Positions 37,411 to 46,892 of a DNA stretch of 64,000 nucleotides are shown one piece after another. The DNA is from Candidatus Bacteroides merdigallinarum (GTDB lineage Bacteria; Bacteroidota; Bacteroidia; Bacteroidales; Bacteroidaceae): assembly GCA_019116285.1 (NCBI GenBank), contig DXBX01000032.1, forward strand, positions 1 to 64,000. The letters run 5' to 3'. A program made the translations under genes and the position numbers. The notes below the pieces were generated by a model. The model was not told the DNA's origin. It did not search any database and saw nothing but the letters and a program-made list of their open reading frames with translations. Each line of letters opens with the position of its first letter. Position 1 is the first letter of the stretch.

Positions 37411-38541
37411 TTATTCGACAAACATCAGGTCGCTGAGGATGTCGTCCGAGACGAAAATGCCTTGTTCGGTCAGGCGGAGGATGCCCTCTTGCTCTGTGAG
37501 TTTTCCGCTTCTCAGATGGGGGGCGGCCATGTCCCGCAGGTAGTGCAGGCGGTCGGTGCCGAAGTCGTGCAGGATTTTGTCCGTCGAGATGCCCCACATG
37601 GTGCGCAATCCGGTCATGACATATTCATTGTAGCGGGTGTCGGAAGACAGCACCTCTTTCTCATAGGGGCGTTGGCCGTTTTCCAGGCCGGTGATGTACG
37701 CATCCAGCGAAGCGAGGTTCCACTCGCGGCTTTGGGTGTCGAAGGAGTGGGCAGAGGGGCCGCATCCCAGGTAGGGGACGCCTTGCCAATAGGAGGTGTT
37801 ATGGCGGGCATGGTATCCGGGCAGGCAGAAGTTGGAAATCTCATAGTGTACGTATCCTGCCTGTCGGAGCGTGTGGGTAAGCCGGGTGAAGAAGCGCAGG
37901 CTGAGGTCCTCGTCCACCTCGTGCACCCGATGGACTTGCAGCAATCGGTGGAGGGGAGTTCCTTCTTCGTAGGTCAGGTGGTAGGCGGAGATGTGTTCGG
38001 GGCGGAGTCGGAGGGCTTCTTCCAGGTCGCGTTGCCATTTCTCTTCCGTCTCGCCTGGCAGGCCGTAGATGAGGTCGATGCTGAGATTGCGGAAGCCGGC
38101 TTGGCGGCATCGCTCTACGGCTTCGATAGCTTGGCGGGCGGAGTGCCGGCGATGGAGCAGGCGCAGCGTCTCATCGTTGAAGGTCTGTATGCCCATGCTG
38201 ATGCGGTTGAAGGGCAGGCGGCGCAGGGTGTCTACATAGGCTTCGGTGAGGTCATCGGGATTGGCTTCGAGCGTGATTTCCACGGCATTCTCCAGTCCGT
38301 ACACCTCTTGCAGGGTTTGGAAGATTTCGGCAAAGTCCTTTTCCTCCAGTTGCGAGGGGGTGCCCCCTCCGAAATAGACGGTATCTATCTGCGCTCCCTG
38401 CAGGTAGTCGCGGCGCATCCGCAGCTCCTTGCACAGGGCTTGGACATAGCGTCGCTTCAAGTCCTCGCGGGTGGTGGAGTAGAAGTCGCAATAGATGCAG
38501 CGGGTCTTGCAGAATGGGATGTGCAGATAGATACCGGCCAT
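37411..38541 (-). CDS. hemW: Heme chaperone HemW (radical SAM)
   Basis: This 376-residue protein has the radical-SAM cluster motif CKTRCIYC (Cys11, Cys15, Cys18), then YFGGGTPS and GIQTFND. HemW-type proteins bind heme and insert it into respiratory enzymes; they were long annotated as oxygen-independent coproporphyrinogen oxidases. The N-terminal form with MAGIYLHIPFC and no extra Cys after the cluster agrees with HemW, not HemN. It lies 32 bp downstream of the arabinofuranosidase gene. Confidence 0.9.
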   Translation of the reverse strand: MAGIYLHIPFCKTRCIYCDFYSTTREDLKRRYVQALCKELRMRRDYLQGAQIDTVYFGGGTPSQLEEKDFAEIFQTLQEVYGLENAVEITLEANPDDLTEAYVDTLRRLPFNRISMGIQTFNDETLRLLHRRHSARQAIEAVERCRQAGFRNLSIDLIYGLPGETEEKWQRDLEEALRLRPEHISAYHLTYEEGTPLHRLLQVHRVHEVDEDLSLRFFTRLTHTLRQAGYVHYEISNFCLPGYHARHNTSYWQGVPYLGCGPSAHSFDTQSREWNLASLDAYITGLENGQRPYEKEVLSSDTRYNEYVMTGLRTMWGISTDKILHDFGTDRLHYLRDMAAPHLRSGKLTEQEGILRLTEQGIFVSDDILSDLMFVE

Positions 38542-38573
38542 GTTATACTTATATACAAACGTTCTTATTGTTT

Positions 38574-40124
38574 TTATTGGAGAGTCAGGGTCACGATGGC
38601 CTTGGCCGGGAGGGTGACGTACAACTTGCCCCGGCTGATGCGTGCCTTGTCGAACGCTTTCAGCCGGATCTTGTCGGGTTGTTCGAAGGTGTTGTGGTCG
38701 TCTATCCGGTCGGCGGTCAGGATTTCACCCTGTACGCTCTTCGCTTTCTGTTCGTCGAGAGGAATCTCCACTTCGCACGGTTGCGCCAGGTCGATGTTGG
38801 CCAGCGAGATGTGTACCGTCCCTTCGGCATTGCGCGAGGCCGTGGCGCTGAGCGTCGGTACGATGCGGTCATCGCGGACGACACGGCGCGTGCATTGGAT
38901 ATCCATCGGGATGAAGGTGGCATCCTGGTGTACCTTGTACATCTTGAAGACGTAATAGGTGGGCGTCAGCACCATCTTGTCTTCCCGGGTGAGTATCATG
39001 GATTGCAAGACGTTGGCTATCTGTGCGATATTGGCCATGCGGATGCGGTCGGTGTATTTGTGGAAGACGTTGAGCGTCAGGGCGGCCACAAACGCATCGC
39101 GCAGGGTGTTCTGCTGGAAGAGGTGTCCGGGGATGGTGCCGGGCTCCTGATCCCACCAGGTGCCCCATTCGTCTACCATCAGCCCCACATGCTTGGCCGG
39201 GTCATAGCGATCCATGATGCTGATATGGCGTTGTATCACGTCTTCTATTTCCAGGCACTTGCCCAATGTCCAATAGTAGTCTTCGTCCGTGAATTGCGTG
39301 GCCGACCCCTTGCTGCCTTCCCATCCTGCCACGGTGTAGTAGTGCAGGGAGAGGCCGTTCATGCGGGTGCCTACGTTTTTCATCAGGACTTCCGTCCAGT
39401 TGTAGTCATAGTCGCTGGCGCCGCTGGCTATCTTGAAGAGGTTGTTGCCGTTGTAGTTGCGGCAATAGGTGGAGTAGCGCCGGTAGAGGTCGGCGTAATA
39501 CTCCGGGCGCATGCTGCCGCCACATCCCCAGCTCTCGTTGCCTACGCCGAAGAAGTGGACTTTCCAGGGCTTCTCGCGTCCGTTTTGTTTACGGAGTTTG
39601 GCCATCGGCCCGTCTGCTGCGGTCATGTATTCCACCCATTTGGCCATCTCTTCCACCGAGCCGCTTCCCACGTTTCCACTGACGTAGGGTTCGCATCCCA
39701 GCAATTCACACAGGTTCAGGAATTCATGGGTGCCGAAGCTGTTGTCTTCCACGGTGCCTCCCCAGTTGTTGTTCACCATGCGCGGGCGTTGGCTCCGCGG
39801 GCCGATGCCGTCCATCCAATGATATTCGTCGGCAAAGCAACCGCCCGGCCAGCGCAGGTTGGGGATGGACAAATCCTTCAATGCGCCCAATACGTCGTTG
39901 CGATAGCCTTGCGTGTGGGGGATGGAGGAGTCTTCGCCTACCCAGAGGCCTCCGTAGATGCACGTGCCCAGGTGTTCGGCAAACTGGCCGTAGATGTGTC
40001 GGCTGATGAGGTTTTTCCCTTCGTCGGGATGCAGGGTGAGGGTTGCTTTCTCTTGCGCCTGCAAGGTCAGCGGCCCCATTGCGAGGGCGATGAGTGCCCA
40101 AATCTTAATGCTTTTCAGTTTCAT
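38574..40124 (-). CDS. Secreted alpha-L-arabinofuranosidase, GH51
   Basis: The mature protein starts after a signal peptide ([14 protein letters not shown]). I use the ATG of [11 protein letters not shown], not the upstream in-frame start. This gives 516 residues. The GH51 catalytic pair is visible: the acid/base Glu197 in GVGNESWG and the nucleophile Glu319 in VDEWGTWW. It releases arabinofuranose from arabinan or arabinoxylan. The N-terminal [11 protein letters not shown] and [14 protein letters not shown] are family signatures. No SusC/SusD pair adjoins it, so it is not in a standard PUL here. The promoter is at 40156-40187. Confidence 0.93.
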   Translation of the reverse strand: MKLKSIKIWALIALAMGPLTLQAQEKATLTLHPDEGKNLISRHIYGQFAEHLGTCIYGGLWVGEDSSIPHTQGYRNDVLGALKDLSIPNLRWPGGCFADEYHWMDGIGPRSQRPRMVNNNWGGTVEDNSFGTHEFLNLCELLGCEPYVSGNVGSGSVEEMAKWVEYMTAADGPMAKLRKQNGREKPWKVHFFGVGNESWGCGGSMRPEYYADLYRRYSTYCRNYNGNNLFKIASGASDYDYNWTEVLMKNVGTRMNGLSLHYYTVAGWEGSKGSATQFTDEDYYWTLGKCLEIEDVIQRHISIMDRYDPAKHVGLMVDEWGTWWDQEPGTIPGHLFQQNTLRDAFVAALTLNVFHKYTDRIRMANIAQIANVLQSMILTREDKMVLTPTYYVFKMYKVHQDATFIPMDIQCTRRVVRDDRIVPTLSATASRNAEGTVHISLANIDLAQPCEVEIPLDEQKAKSVQGEILTADRIDDHNTFEQPDKIRLKAFDKARISRGKLYVTLPAKAIVTLTLQ

Positions 40125-40155
40125 CGTAAAAATCGGTATTTGAAGTTTGTCGGTG

Positions 40156-40187
40156 CAAAGGTAAGGGAAATCGAAACATTGGGCAAG
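40156..40187 (-). promoter_or_regulatory. Promoter of the GH51 gene
   Basis: On the minus strand CTTG (40184-40187) and TACCTTTG (40156-40163) are separated by 20 bp. Transcription would start about 25 bp before the ATG. Confidence 0.7.
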
Positions 40188-40262
40188 TCTTTGCGCAACC
40201 TTGCCCGCATCTTTGCGCAACTTTGTGCGTATCTTTGCGCACTTTTGTGCACACCTTTGCAG
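40188..40262. repeat. Tandem array of three 22-bp units with TGCGCA cores
   Basis: Units begin TCTTTGCGCAAC and recur at 40188, 40210 and 40232, with a partial fourth. Each holds the palindrome TGCGCA and one or two TTTG motifs. The array lies between the divergent promoters of the GH51 gene and the lipoprotein gene at 40393. Confidence 0.75.
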
Positions 40263-40335
40263 CCGATGTCGGATAGCCTGTTTATCCGACGAATAATCCC
40301 ATATGGTGCATTATAGGAATAAAATTTGAAAGTGG

Positions 40336-40367
40336 TTTGATGGTCTTAAACACATTTTATATCTTTG
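40336..40367 (+). promoter_or_regulatory. Promoter of the envelope-protein operon
   Basis: TTTG (40336-40339) and TATCTTTG (40360-40367) are separated by 20 bp, a full match to the Bacteroidota consensus. The start codon follows about 26 bp later. Confidence 0.8.
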
Positions 40368-40392
40368 TGGGCAGAAACGAACTCAAATATGA

Positions 40393-41955
40393 ATGAATAT
40401 GAGAAAACTGCTTTGTTTGTTAAGCACGGCATTGCTACTATTTTCTTGCAATGACGTGGATGAATTCGGGCGGATGCTGCCCGACAATGTTACATTGGGC
40501 GAGGTTCTTTCAGTGTCGGATTTGACCTATGCTGAACTGGAAACGCTCGTATCGGATGAATATATACGGGAAGAGATGCGCCGCAACGGCGGATTGCTGG
40601 TTCAGACGCAGATAGGAACGAGCACGGACTATCAGACCTATGATTATATGGAGGTTTTTTATTCGGATGATCAGTCTTTACTGCCCGATGGAAACGGGGA
40701 TTGGACGGCTTTGACCGGAAGCGCGGGAAGCTATGATGGTACGGGCAAGGCATATATCTCTTGGTATGAGGATGCACTGATGCAGTTGCCCGGCAAGACC
40801 ATTTACTGCCAGGCTTACATCTCTTTGTATGGCCAGCAAATGCCCGGATTCGTGGGACATATCCAAAGCGACGATTATGGATCTAGCCATTTGTATTCGG
40901 ACGTGCGCTCTTATGAATATCCCGATGCACCGCTGATCAGGGACTTTTATGTGGAAGGCGGCGATGTCATCCGAGCCGAATTCCGCACGATGGTGGATGA
41001 ATATACGGTGAGTGAGATGCCCGAGCGGGGTATCTGCTACAGCACTACCAACGAGTTGCCCACCATATCGGATGGAGCAACCTATGTATCTGCCAACGAA
41101 CAGTCTTCCTATGCTTCGGTAACGGCCCAGGTGCCTAGCGGAGCGTACTATGTCCGTGCCTTTACGGTGGGCGCGAGCGGCGACGTTTATTATTCGCCGG
41201 TGCAGCGTGTGTCGAGCGAGGGGCTGATGGCTTCCGTGCAGATAGATTCGCTGGTCTATGTGGCAGATATTCCTTATAATGCCTTGGCAGACTACTTGCC
41301 TACGGATGCTGCCTTTTATCTGGATGACCTGCGTGTGCGTGGTGGTGCGCTCATCTATTTGTCGGCTTCGGCGGAAGGAAGTGTTAATTTTTGGGATTTG
41401 GGGCTTTCCGTTTCCGCAACAGGCGCAAATAATCTTCCGACCGATGGCTATGACAATGGGTATGGTGCCGAGGGTATTTGGAAGAATGAAGATGGTAACA
41501 ACAATTATTGGACGCTCTACTGGCAACCGGCTTCCTATTTCTCGTATGACCGGGAGCGCAATGACTTCCATTACCAGGCCGCTATGGGCGTTTCCGGCAC
41601 TTCCGGTAATATAGTTTGGAGCTATTCGGATACATTGGCTACAGTATGGGATGAAGAGCCGGTGATAGAATCTGTAGAATATAGTGAGGATCCATTGGCT
41701 TACAATATGACATTGACCACGTGGGGACATACTACTAACGTGGGTGTCTGCTACAGCACGACGAACGACCTTCCCACGCTGGAGCAAAACGACGGAGTGG
41801 TGCGGTGTCCGGATACATCCTTGGGGTATAGCGTAAATTCGTATTATGAATTCTCTTTGCCCGCAGGTACTTATTATGTGCGTGCTTATGCCCAATCGGA
41901 AGGCGGGCTGACTTATTCCCCCGTACAGCAGATTACAATTTCAACGACACGTTAA
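40393..41955 (+). CDS. Lipoprotein with internally repeated domains
   Basis: This 520-residue lipoprotein has the lipobox ALLLFSC. Two segments resemble each other: GICYSTTNELPTISDG through GAYYVRAFTVG near residues 215-265, and GVCYSTTNDLPTLEQN through GTYYVRAYAQS near 450-510. These look like repeated fibronectin-like beta domains common in Bacteroidales surface proteins. The middle part has DFYVEGGDVIRAEF. No enzyme motif is seen. It is the first of three plus-strand envelope genes and 19 bp separate it from the next. Its function is unknown. Confidence 0.82.
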   Translation: MNMRKLLCLLSTALLLFSCNDVDEFGRMLPDNVTLGEVLSVSDLTYAELETLVSDEYIREEMRRNGGLLVQTQIGTSTDYQTYDYMEVFYSDDQSLLPDGNGDWTALTGSAGSYDGTGKAYISWYEDALMQLPGKTIYCQAYISLYGQQMPGFVGHIQSDDYGSSHLYSDVRSYEYPDAPLIRDFYVEGGDVIRAEFRTMVDEYTVSEMPERGICYSTTNELPTISDGATYVSANEQSSYASVTAQVPSGAYYVRAFTVGASGDVYYSPVQRVSSEGLMASVQIDSLVYVADIPYNALADYLPTDAAFYLDDLRVRGGALIYLSASAEGSVNFWDLGLSVSATGANNLPTDGYDNGYGAEGIWKNEDGNNNYWTLYWQPASYFSYDRERNDFHYQAAMGVSGTSGNIVWSYSDTLATVWDEEPVIESVEYSEDPLAYNMTLTTWGHTTNVGVCYSTTNDLPTLEQNDGVVRCPDTSLGYSVNSYYEFSLPAGTYYVRAYAQSEGGLTYSPVQQITISTTR

Positions 41956-41974
41956 TTAAATAAGAAGGAAAACA

Positions 41975-42895
41975 ATGAAACACTTACTTATGATATGTCT
42001 TGCCGCCTGGCTGGGAACCGCTTCCCTGATGGCGCAAGAGGTCGAGACCGATACGGTGGCGACCCATGTAGAGAACAATGAAGTGACGACCCACGACATC
42101 AAGGGTATCGTGAAGGACCGCCAGGGACGCCCCATCGTGGGAGCCTTGGTACGGGTGGTGCGCACGGACATCAGCGTGGTGACCGACATCGACGGCCGCT
42201 TCCTGCTGGAGGATGTGCCGGTGACAGCCCGCGGCATTGTGGTGGAATCTGTCGGCATGGAGTCTGAGGAGTGGGACATCCGCGAACCGATGCGTATGCC
42301 TGCCCGTCGCAAGAAGGTGACCTTCGTGGCGCAGGCCGGTTTGTCGATGAGCCGCTATACCTATTATGGAGGTAGCTTCAAGCTGGGATATGAAGTCGGC
42401 CTGGGTATTGAAGTGCGCACGTCCAAGAAGTGGGCATTCCGCCCCATGCTGCAACTGAGCCAGCGCGGCACGGAGTACAAAATGGAGCAGGACGGCATGA
42501 GCTACAAGGAGACGTGGAGCCCGTTGTTCCTCGACTTGCCTCTGTACTTTGTCAACCGTCATCAGGTAGCGCCGAAGTGGAACATCGTCTTCTCCTTCGG
42601 CCCCGTCTTCTCCTACGGCTTCGGAGGCAACGTGAAGACGGACTTCAACGGCAAGCAGGAAGAAATCGGCGCCTTCGACAAGGTGAACGAAATGGACTAT
42701 GGGTACGGACATTACCGTCTGCTCTATCCTTTCAACTGCGGCGTGGCCTACAGCCTCGGTGTGGAGTGGAAACAGCTGACCGTGGGCGTATGGGGCAAGA
42801 ACATGTGGTTGCCCTCCGGACAGTATGATGAGATTACCGCGGATCCCTGCGAGCACAATTGGGTATTGACCTTCGGTGCCGCCTATCGTTTCTAA
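41975..42895 (+). CDS. Outer-membrane beta-barrel protein with carboxypeptidase-regulatory-like domain
   Basis: After a signal peptide ending SLMAQ, residues about 42-110 form a CarboxypepD_reg-like domain (IKGIVKDRQGRPIVGALVRV, VVTDIDGRFLLEDVP), the same small domain that precedes SusC-like receptors. The rest is a run of amphipathic strands ending in a terminal aromatic (FGAAYRF), which is the signature of an outer-membrane barrel of about eight strands. Its neighbour at 42926 has the same design, so the two are tandem paralogs. A ligand cannot be named. Confidence 0.82.
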   Translation: MKHLLMICLAAWLGTASLMAQEVETDTVATHVENNEVTTHDIKGIVKDRQGRPIVGALVRVVRTDISVVTDIDGRFLLEDVPVTARGIVVESVGMESEEWDIREPMRMPARRKKVTFVAQAGLSMSRYTYYGGSFKLGYEVGLGIEVRTSKKWAFRPMLQLSQRGTEYKMEQDGMSYKETWSPLFLDLPLYFVNRHQVAPKWNIVFSFGPVFSYGFGGNVKTDFNGKQEEIGAFDKVNEMDYGYGHYRLLYPFNCGVAYSLGVEWKQLTVGVWGKNMWLPSGQYDEITADPCEHNWVLTFGAAYRF

Positions 42896-42925
42896 TCAGA
42901 ACCATCTAATATAAGGAGATACATT

Positions 42926-43732
42926 ATGAAAAGACTATATATCATGTTGCTGGCCACCCTCTGCACGGCCGGCGTGATGGCCCAGGGCCAGAGACTGAAA
43001 CAACGCATCATCGACCGGGATTATTACCCCATGGACAGTGCGACGGTGACCGTGAAAGGTACGAATATCAGCACCGTGACCGACCGTAAGGGAAACTTCG
43101 TCCTGGAGGATGTCCCCGTGATACTGGACTCCATCGAGGTGACCAAGAACGGCAAGTCCAAGACATTGCCCATCCCCATTGAGATTACCATGACCGAGGC
43201 GCTCAACGACCGCTACGTGGCGTGGTATGTGAAGGCCGCCGGCGGCTTCACTTCCGTATATGGCGAAGGGGTAGGCGGCAGTACCTTCTATGCCGGTGGA
43301 GGCATGGACGTACGCCTGGGCCGCCACGGAGCTTACCAGATGGGATTGTATTACAATTACAGGAAACTGGGGGATGTGTACACTTATTATTATGATGACT
43401 ATAACTATTATGGTATGGATTTCGATTTCCATAGCGTGGAGATCCCCATCCTGTTTGCCAACAAGTTCCGTATGGCCAACCGGGTTATCATGCAGATAGG
43501 ACTGGGCGCATTTGTGAACTATACATTCAATGCCAAGGCTACGATGGACGGTGTCAGTGAGAGTGCCAATCCCAATGCCTTCGGCGGTGGTCCGCTGGTG
43601 GACTTTGGGTGGGAGATCCGTCGGCATTGGCTGGTGAACTTCACCGGGCGTTTCGGCTGGATAGAGTCCAATGATTACTTTGATGGTATCTCCTATATGG
43701 ACTGGTCCCTCAGCTTCGGCTATAAGTTCTAG
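42926..43732 (+). CDS. Outer-membrane beta-barrel protein, paralog of the preceding gene
   Basis: The design repeats that of the upstream gene. There is a signal peptide ending GVMAQ and a shortened regulatory-like domain (PMDSATVTVKGTNISTVTDRKGNFVLEDVP). A barrel with many Tyr-rich strands follows (YYNYRKLGDVYTYYYDDYNYYG), with a C-terminal Phe (LSFGYKF). The two genes share the VLEDVPV/LLEDVPV element, so they arose by duplication. The stop codon abuts the stop of the convergent gene with no base between. Confidence 0.82.
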   Translation: MKRLYIMLLATLCTAGVMAQGQRLKQRIIDRDYYPMDSATVTVKGTNISTVTDRKGNFVLEDVPVILDSIEVTKNGKSKTLPIPIEITMTEALNDRYVAWYVKAAGGFTSVYGEGVGGSTFYAGGGMDVRLGRHGAYQMGLYYNYRKLGDVYTYYYDDYNYYGMDFDFHSVEIPILFANKFRMANRVIMQIGLGAFVNYTFNAKATMDGVSESANPNAFGGGPLVDFGWEIRRHWLVNFTGRFGWIESNDYFDGISYMDWSLSFGYKF

Positions 43733-44548
43733 TCACAACACCCCCGCCAGGAACTTCCGCATCACCCCGACCGGAAGTCCCCGGCGGCGGGCATAATCAC
43801 ATAGTTGGTCCTCGCCAATGTGCCCCACGGAGAAATACCGTGCGGCAGGATGGGCCAACATCAGTCCGGAGACGGAGCTGTGTGGATGCATGGCTCCGTT
43901 TTCTGTTAGGGTGATGCCGATGCGGCGCAGGTCCAGCAGGTTGTCCAGCAGGAAGTTGACGGACTGGTCGGGCAGGGAGGGATAGCCCACGGCGGGGCGG
44001 ATGCCTTGGAAGCGCTCTGCCAGCAGGTCGGGGATGGGGAGGGCTTCATCGGGTGCATAGCCCCAGGCCTCGCGGCGGATGTAGAGGTGCATCCGTTCGA
44101 CGGCAGCCTCGGACAGGCGGTCGCAGAGGGTCTGGAGGAGCAGTTGGCGGTAGGGGTCGCGGGGGAAGTCCAGGTCGGTGTGTACCGTGGCGGCGAAGAG
44201 ACCCACCGTGTCCGGGATGCCGCCGGAGAGCGGGCGCACGAAGTCGCTGAGGCAGAGCAGGGGAGCGCCGTCGGCGTGAGGGGTCTGTTGCCGCAGGAGG
44301 GGGAAGGCGGTGCCGTCCAGCAGGATATTGTCCCCGTCGGCATTGGCCCGGCAGAGGCGGTAGAGGCACCGGATGTGCAGCCGTACCTCCTGCAACTCCA
44401 GTATCCGCAGGGCATCGGCCCGAAGCTGTGCGGCCTCGGGCGAGCAAAGTGTATCCCCCCGGAATCCCCAGGCATGGAAGAAGTACCCCCAACTGATGTA
44501 GGGGGTTACCTCGGGGATGGCGTATGTCAGCAAGTGGCTGTCAGGCAT
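43733..44548 (-). CDS. Stand-alone MetH-type activation domain protein
   Basis: The chosen start is MPDSHLLTYAIPEVTPYISWGYFFHAWGF, which is 271 residues. The pattern PYISWGYFFHAWGF and the C-terminal ARYFSVGHIGEDQLCDYARRRG match the activation (SAM-binding) domain of B12-dependent methionine synthase. That domain uses SAM to rescue oxidised cobalamin. Here it is a separate protein without the homocysteine, folate and cobalamin modules. It would act on a MetH encoded elsewhere. Its start overlaps the end of pyrC by 8 bp. The ORF-track start is 25 codons too long. Confidence 0.75.
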   Translation of the reverse strand: MPDSHLLTYAIPEVTPYISWGYFFHAWGFRGDTLCSPEAAQLRADALRILELQEVRLHIRCLYRLCRANADGDNILLDGTAFPLLRQQTPHADGAPLLCLSDFVRPLSGGIPDTVGLFAATVHTDLDFPRDPYRQLLLQTLCDRLSEAAVERMHLYIRREAWGYAPDEALPIPDLLAERFQGIRPAVGYPSLPDQSVNFLLDNLLDLRRIGITLTENGAMHPHSSVSGLMLAHPAARYFSVGHIGEDQLCDYARRRGLPVGVMRKFLAGVL

Positions 44549-45890
44549 GGAAACGCAGTGCTTCGCCCCGGCGGGTGTCGTCCACGCCGGTGGCATGGTC
44601 ATAGACCGAGTGGCCGTTGACAAAGGTCTTCTCTACGCGCCAGTCGAAGGCACGGCCCTCCAGCGGGCTCCAGCCGCACTTGCTGAGGATGCGGTCGCGC
44701 GTCAGCTGCCAGCGTTCGGGGCGGACGAGGACTAGGTCGGCCCGGTAGCCTTCGCGGATGAAGCCGCGGCCCTCGATGCGGAACAGGCGGGCGGGGTTGT
44801 GGCACATCTTCTCCACCAATGTTTCCAGGGACAGGATACCCTCCTGCATCAGTTGCAGCATGCTCACCAGCGAGAACTGCACCATCGGCATGCCCGAGGC
44901 GGCCCGCAGGGCACCGCCGGCCTTCTCCGTCAGCAGATGGGGGGCATGGTCGGTGGCGATGACATCGATGCGCGGCGTGCTGAGGGCCCGGCGCAGGGCG
45001 TCGCGGTCGCTCTGCCGCTTGATGGCGGGGTTGCACTTGATGCAGGCGGCCAGCATCTTGTAGTCCTTCATCTCGAACAGCAGGTGCGCCACGCAGGCCT
45101 CGGCCGTGATCCGTTTATGCTCGTCCAGGGGCGCGTCGCTGAAGAGGGGCAGTTCCTTGGCGGTGGAGATGTGCATCACGTGCAGGCGTGCCCCGGCCTC
45201 CGTGGCCAGTTGCACGGCCAGCTGCGAGGAGGCATAGCAGGCCTGCACGGTGCGGATGTAGGGGTGCTTGTTGACCGGTATCTGGGCGCCCTCCAGGAAT
45301 TGGGCCTTATACTTCTCCGTATTCTTCCGGATAATCTCCTGGTCCTCGCAGTGGGCGGCGATGAGCATGTCCGTGCCCCCGAAGATGCGGCGCAGGCTGT
45401 CCATGCGGTCCACCAGCATGTTGCCCGTGCTGGAGCCCATGAAGAGCTTGATGCCGCAGATGCGCGTCCGGTCCAGACGGGGGAAGAGCGTGTAGTTGTC
45501 ATTGGTCGCCCCGAAGTAGCACGAGTGGTTCACCACGCACTTCTCCGCCAGCAACTGTTGCTTCTGCTCCAGGGCTTCGAGGGTGGTGGTGGCGGGATTG
45601 GTGTTGGGCATGTCCATGATGGAGGTCACGCCCCCCGCGGCGGCGGCGCGGCTCTCGCTGAGGATGTCGGCCTTGTGCGTCAGGCCGGGGTCACGGAAGT
45701 GTACGTGGTCGTCGATGACGCCCGGCAGCAGGCAGCAGCCCGTGGCGTCGATGGTCTCGTCGCACGGGGCGGAGAGGGGGCGCCCGTCGGTCAGTATCTC
45801 GGCGATGCGGCCGTCTTCGATGACGAGGGAGCCTTGCTTGCGCGTGCCCTCGTTGATAATCTCTGCGTTATGTATCAGGGTTCGTTTCAT
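44541..45890 (-). CDS. pyrC: Dihydroorotase
   Basis: PyrC closes carbamoyl-aspartate to dihydroorotate in pyrimidine synthesis. The class I form is shown by the metal motif DHVHFRDPG (His62, His64) and MDMPNTNP near residue 97. HVMHISTAKEL and the late ATDHAPH with the third metal ligands are also visible. The 449-residue length is normal. It lies downstream of the glycosyltransferase gene across a repeat-rich gap and overlaps the MetH-activation gene, so all three may share a transcript. Confidence 0.93.
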   Translation of the reverse strand: MKRTLIHNAEIINEGTRKQGSLVIEDGRIAEILTDGRPLSAPCDETIDATGCCLLPGVIDDHVHFRDPGLTHKADILSESRAAAAGGVTSIMDMPNTNPATTTLEALEQKQQLLAEKCVVNHSCYFGATNDNYTLFPRLDRTRICGIKLFMGSSTGNMLVDRMDSLRRIFGGTDMLIAAHCEDQEIIRKNTEKYKAQFLEGAQIPVNKHPYIRTVQACYASSQLAVQLATEAGARLHVMHISTAKELPLFSDAPLDEHKRITAEACVAHLLFEMKDYKMLAACIKCNPAIKRQSDRDALRRALSTPRIDVIATDHAPHLLTEKAGGALRAASGMPMVQFSLVSMLQLMQEGILSLETLVEKMCHNPARLFRIEGRGFIREGYRADLVLVRPERWQLTRDRILSKCGWSPLEGRAFDWRVEKTFVNGHSVYDHATGVDDTRRGEALRFHA

Positions 45891-45950
45891 ATGCTATATT
45901 CTTATAAGTAGCTGTTAATGATTGGTTTATACTATGGAGGCCCGCACGCT

Positions 45951-46081
45951 TATGCCCCGGTGTACCCTCCGGGTTATGCTCCGGTGTACCCTCCGGGTTA
46001 TGCCCCGGTGTACCCACCGCGTTTGCAGGCTTGCACGTACCCGCGTTTGCAGGCAAACGCACCCCCGCGTTTTCAGGCAGG
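45951..46081. repeat. Two adjoining tandem repeat arrays (24 bp and about 22 bp units)
   Basis: Three 24-bp units starting TATGCCCCGGTGTACC lie at 45951-46022. They are followed by about three looser units with CGCGTTTGCAGGC at 46014-46081, which reach the end of the glycosyltransferase gene. The + strand translation APVYPPGY is a by-product of the repeat. The region lies between two minus-strand genes. Confidence 0.8.
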
Positions 46082-46822
46082 GGCCTTTTCGTACTTCTTC
46101 CACAGGCTGTCCCACTTCAGGCGGATGACCCCGAAGACGGCTTCGCCGAAGATGCTGCTGTTCATCTTGGACGTGCCCAGCTCGCGGTTGATGAAGATGA
46201 CGGGCACCTCCTGGATGCGGAAGCCGTACTTGTAGGCGGTGAACTTCATCTCTATCTGGAAGGCATAGCCCTTGAAGCGGATGCGGTCGAGGGGGATGGT
46301 CTGCAGCACGCGGCGGCGGTAGCAGACGAAGCCCGCCGTGGTGTCGTGGATGGGCAGGCCGGTGATGAGGCGCACATATTTCGAGGCGAAGTAGGACATC
46401 AGCACGCGCCCCATGGGCCAGTTGACCACGTTGACGCCGCTGACGTAGCGTGAGCCGATGGACACGTCCGCCCCCTCGTCCTTGCAGGCGGCCAGGAGGC
46501 GCGGCAGGTCGGCGGGGTTGTGGCTGAAGTCCGCGTCCATCTCGAAGACGTATTCATAGTCGTGCTCCAGTGCCCAGCGGAAGCCGGCGATGTAGGCCGT
46601 GCCCAGTCCCTGCTTGCCTGCGCGTTGCAGCATGAAGAGGCGGTCGGCGAACTCCTCGCGTTGCAGGCGCTTGACGATGTCCGCCGTGCCGTCGGGCGAG
46701 TTGTCCTCCACCACGAGGATGTGGAAACCGTGCTCCAGTCCGAGGACGGCGCGGATGATGTTCTCTATGTTTTCCCGCTCGTTGTAGGTCGGGATGATGA
46801 CGATGCTGTCCGAAGTGTTCAT
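46073..46822 (-). CDS. Polyprenol-phosphate mannosyl/glycosyltransferase (DPM1-like, GT2)
   Basis: From the ATG of MNTSDSIVIIPTYNE the protein is 249 residues; the longer ORF needs a TTG. The GT2 motifs are the N-terminal VIIPTYNERENI, VVEDNSPDGT with the nucleotide-binding Asp, and FEMDADFSHNP with the DxD metal motif. It probably moves a sugar from GDP- or UDP-sugar to a polyprenyl phosphate at the inner membrane, for surface glycans or protein O-glycosylation. No transmembrane tail is present, as in short DPM1 forms. Confidence 0.88.
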   Translation of the reverse strand: MNTSDSIVIIPTYNERENIENIIRAVLGLEHGFHILVVEDNSPDGTADIVKRLQREEFADRLFMLQRAGKQGLGTAYIAGFRWALEHDYEYVFEMDADFSHNPADLPRLLAACKDEGADVSIGSRYVSGVNVVNWPMGRVLMSYFASKYVRLITGLPIHDTTAGFVCYRRRVLQTIPLDRIRFKGYAFQIEMKFTAYKYGFRIQEVPVIFINRELGTSKMNSSIFGEAVFGVIRLKWDSLWKKYEKAPA

Positions 46823-46840
46823 ACCATGTGATGTTTCCTG

Positions 46841-46848
46841 CAAAAGTA
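46841..46848 (-). promoter_or_regulatory. Promoter -7 box of the glycosyltransferase gene
   Basis: TACTTTTG on the minus strand lies about 19 bp before the ATG at 46822, leaving a very short leader. It overlaps the non-coding extension of the listed ORF, which supports the shorter start. Confidence 0.65.
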
Positions 46849-46892
46849 CGGCTTTTCCTCCACATACGGGTGTGAGTTGGTGGATTATTTTG

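Noticed and set aside
45918-46235. Proline-rich ORF with APVYPPGY repeats
   Set aside because: Translation of a 24-bp DNA repeat; it then runs antisense through a real glycosyltransferase gene.
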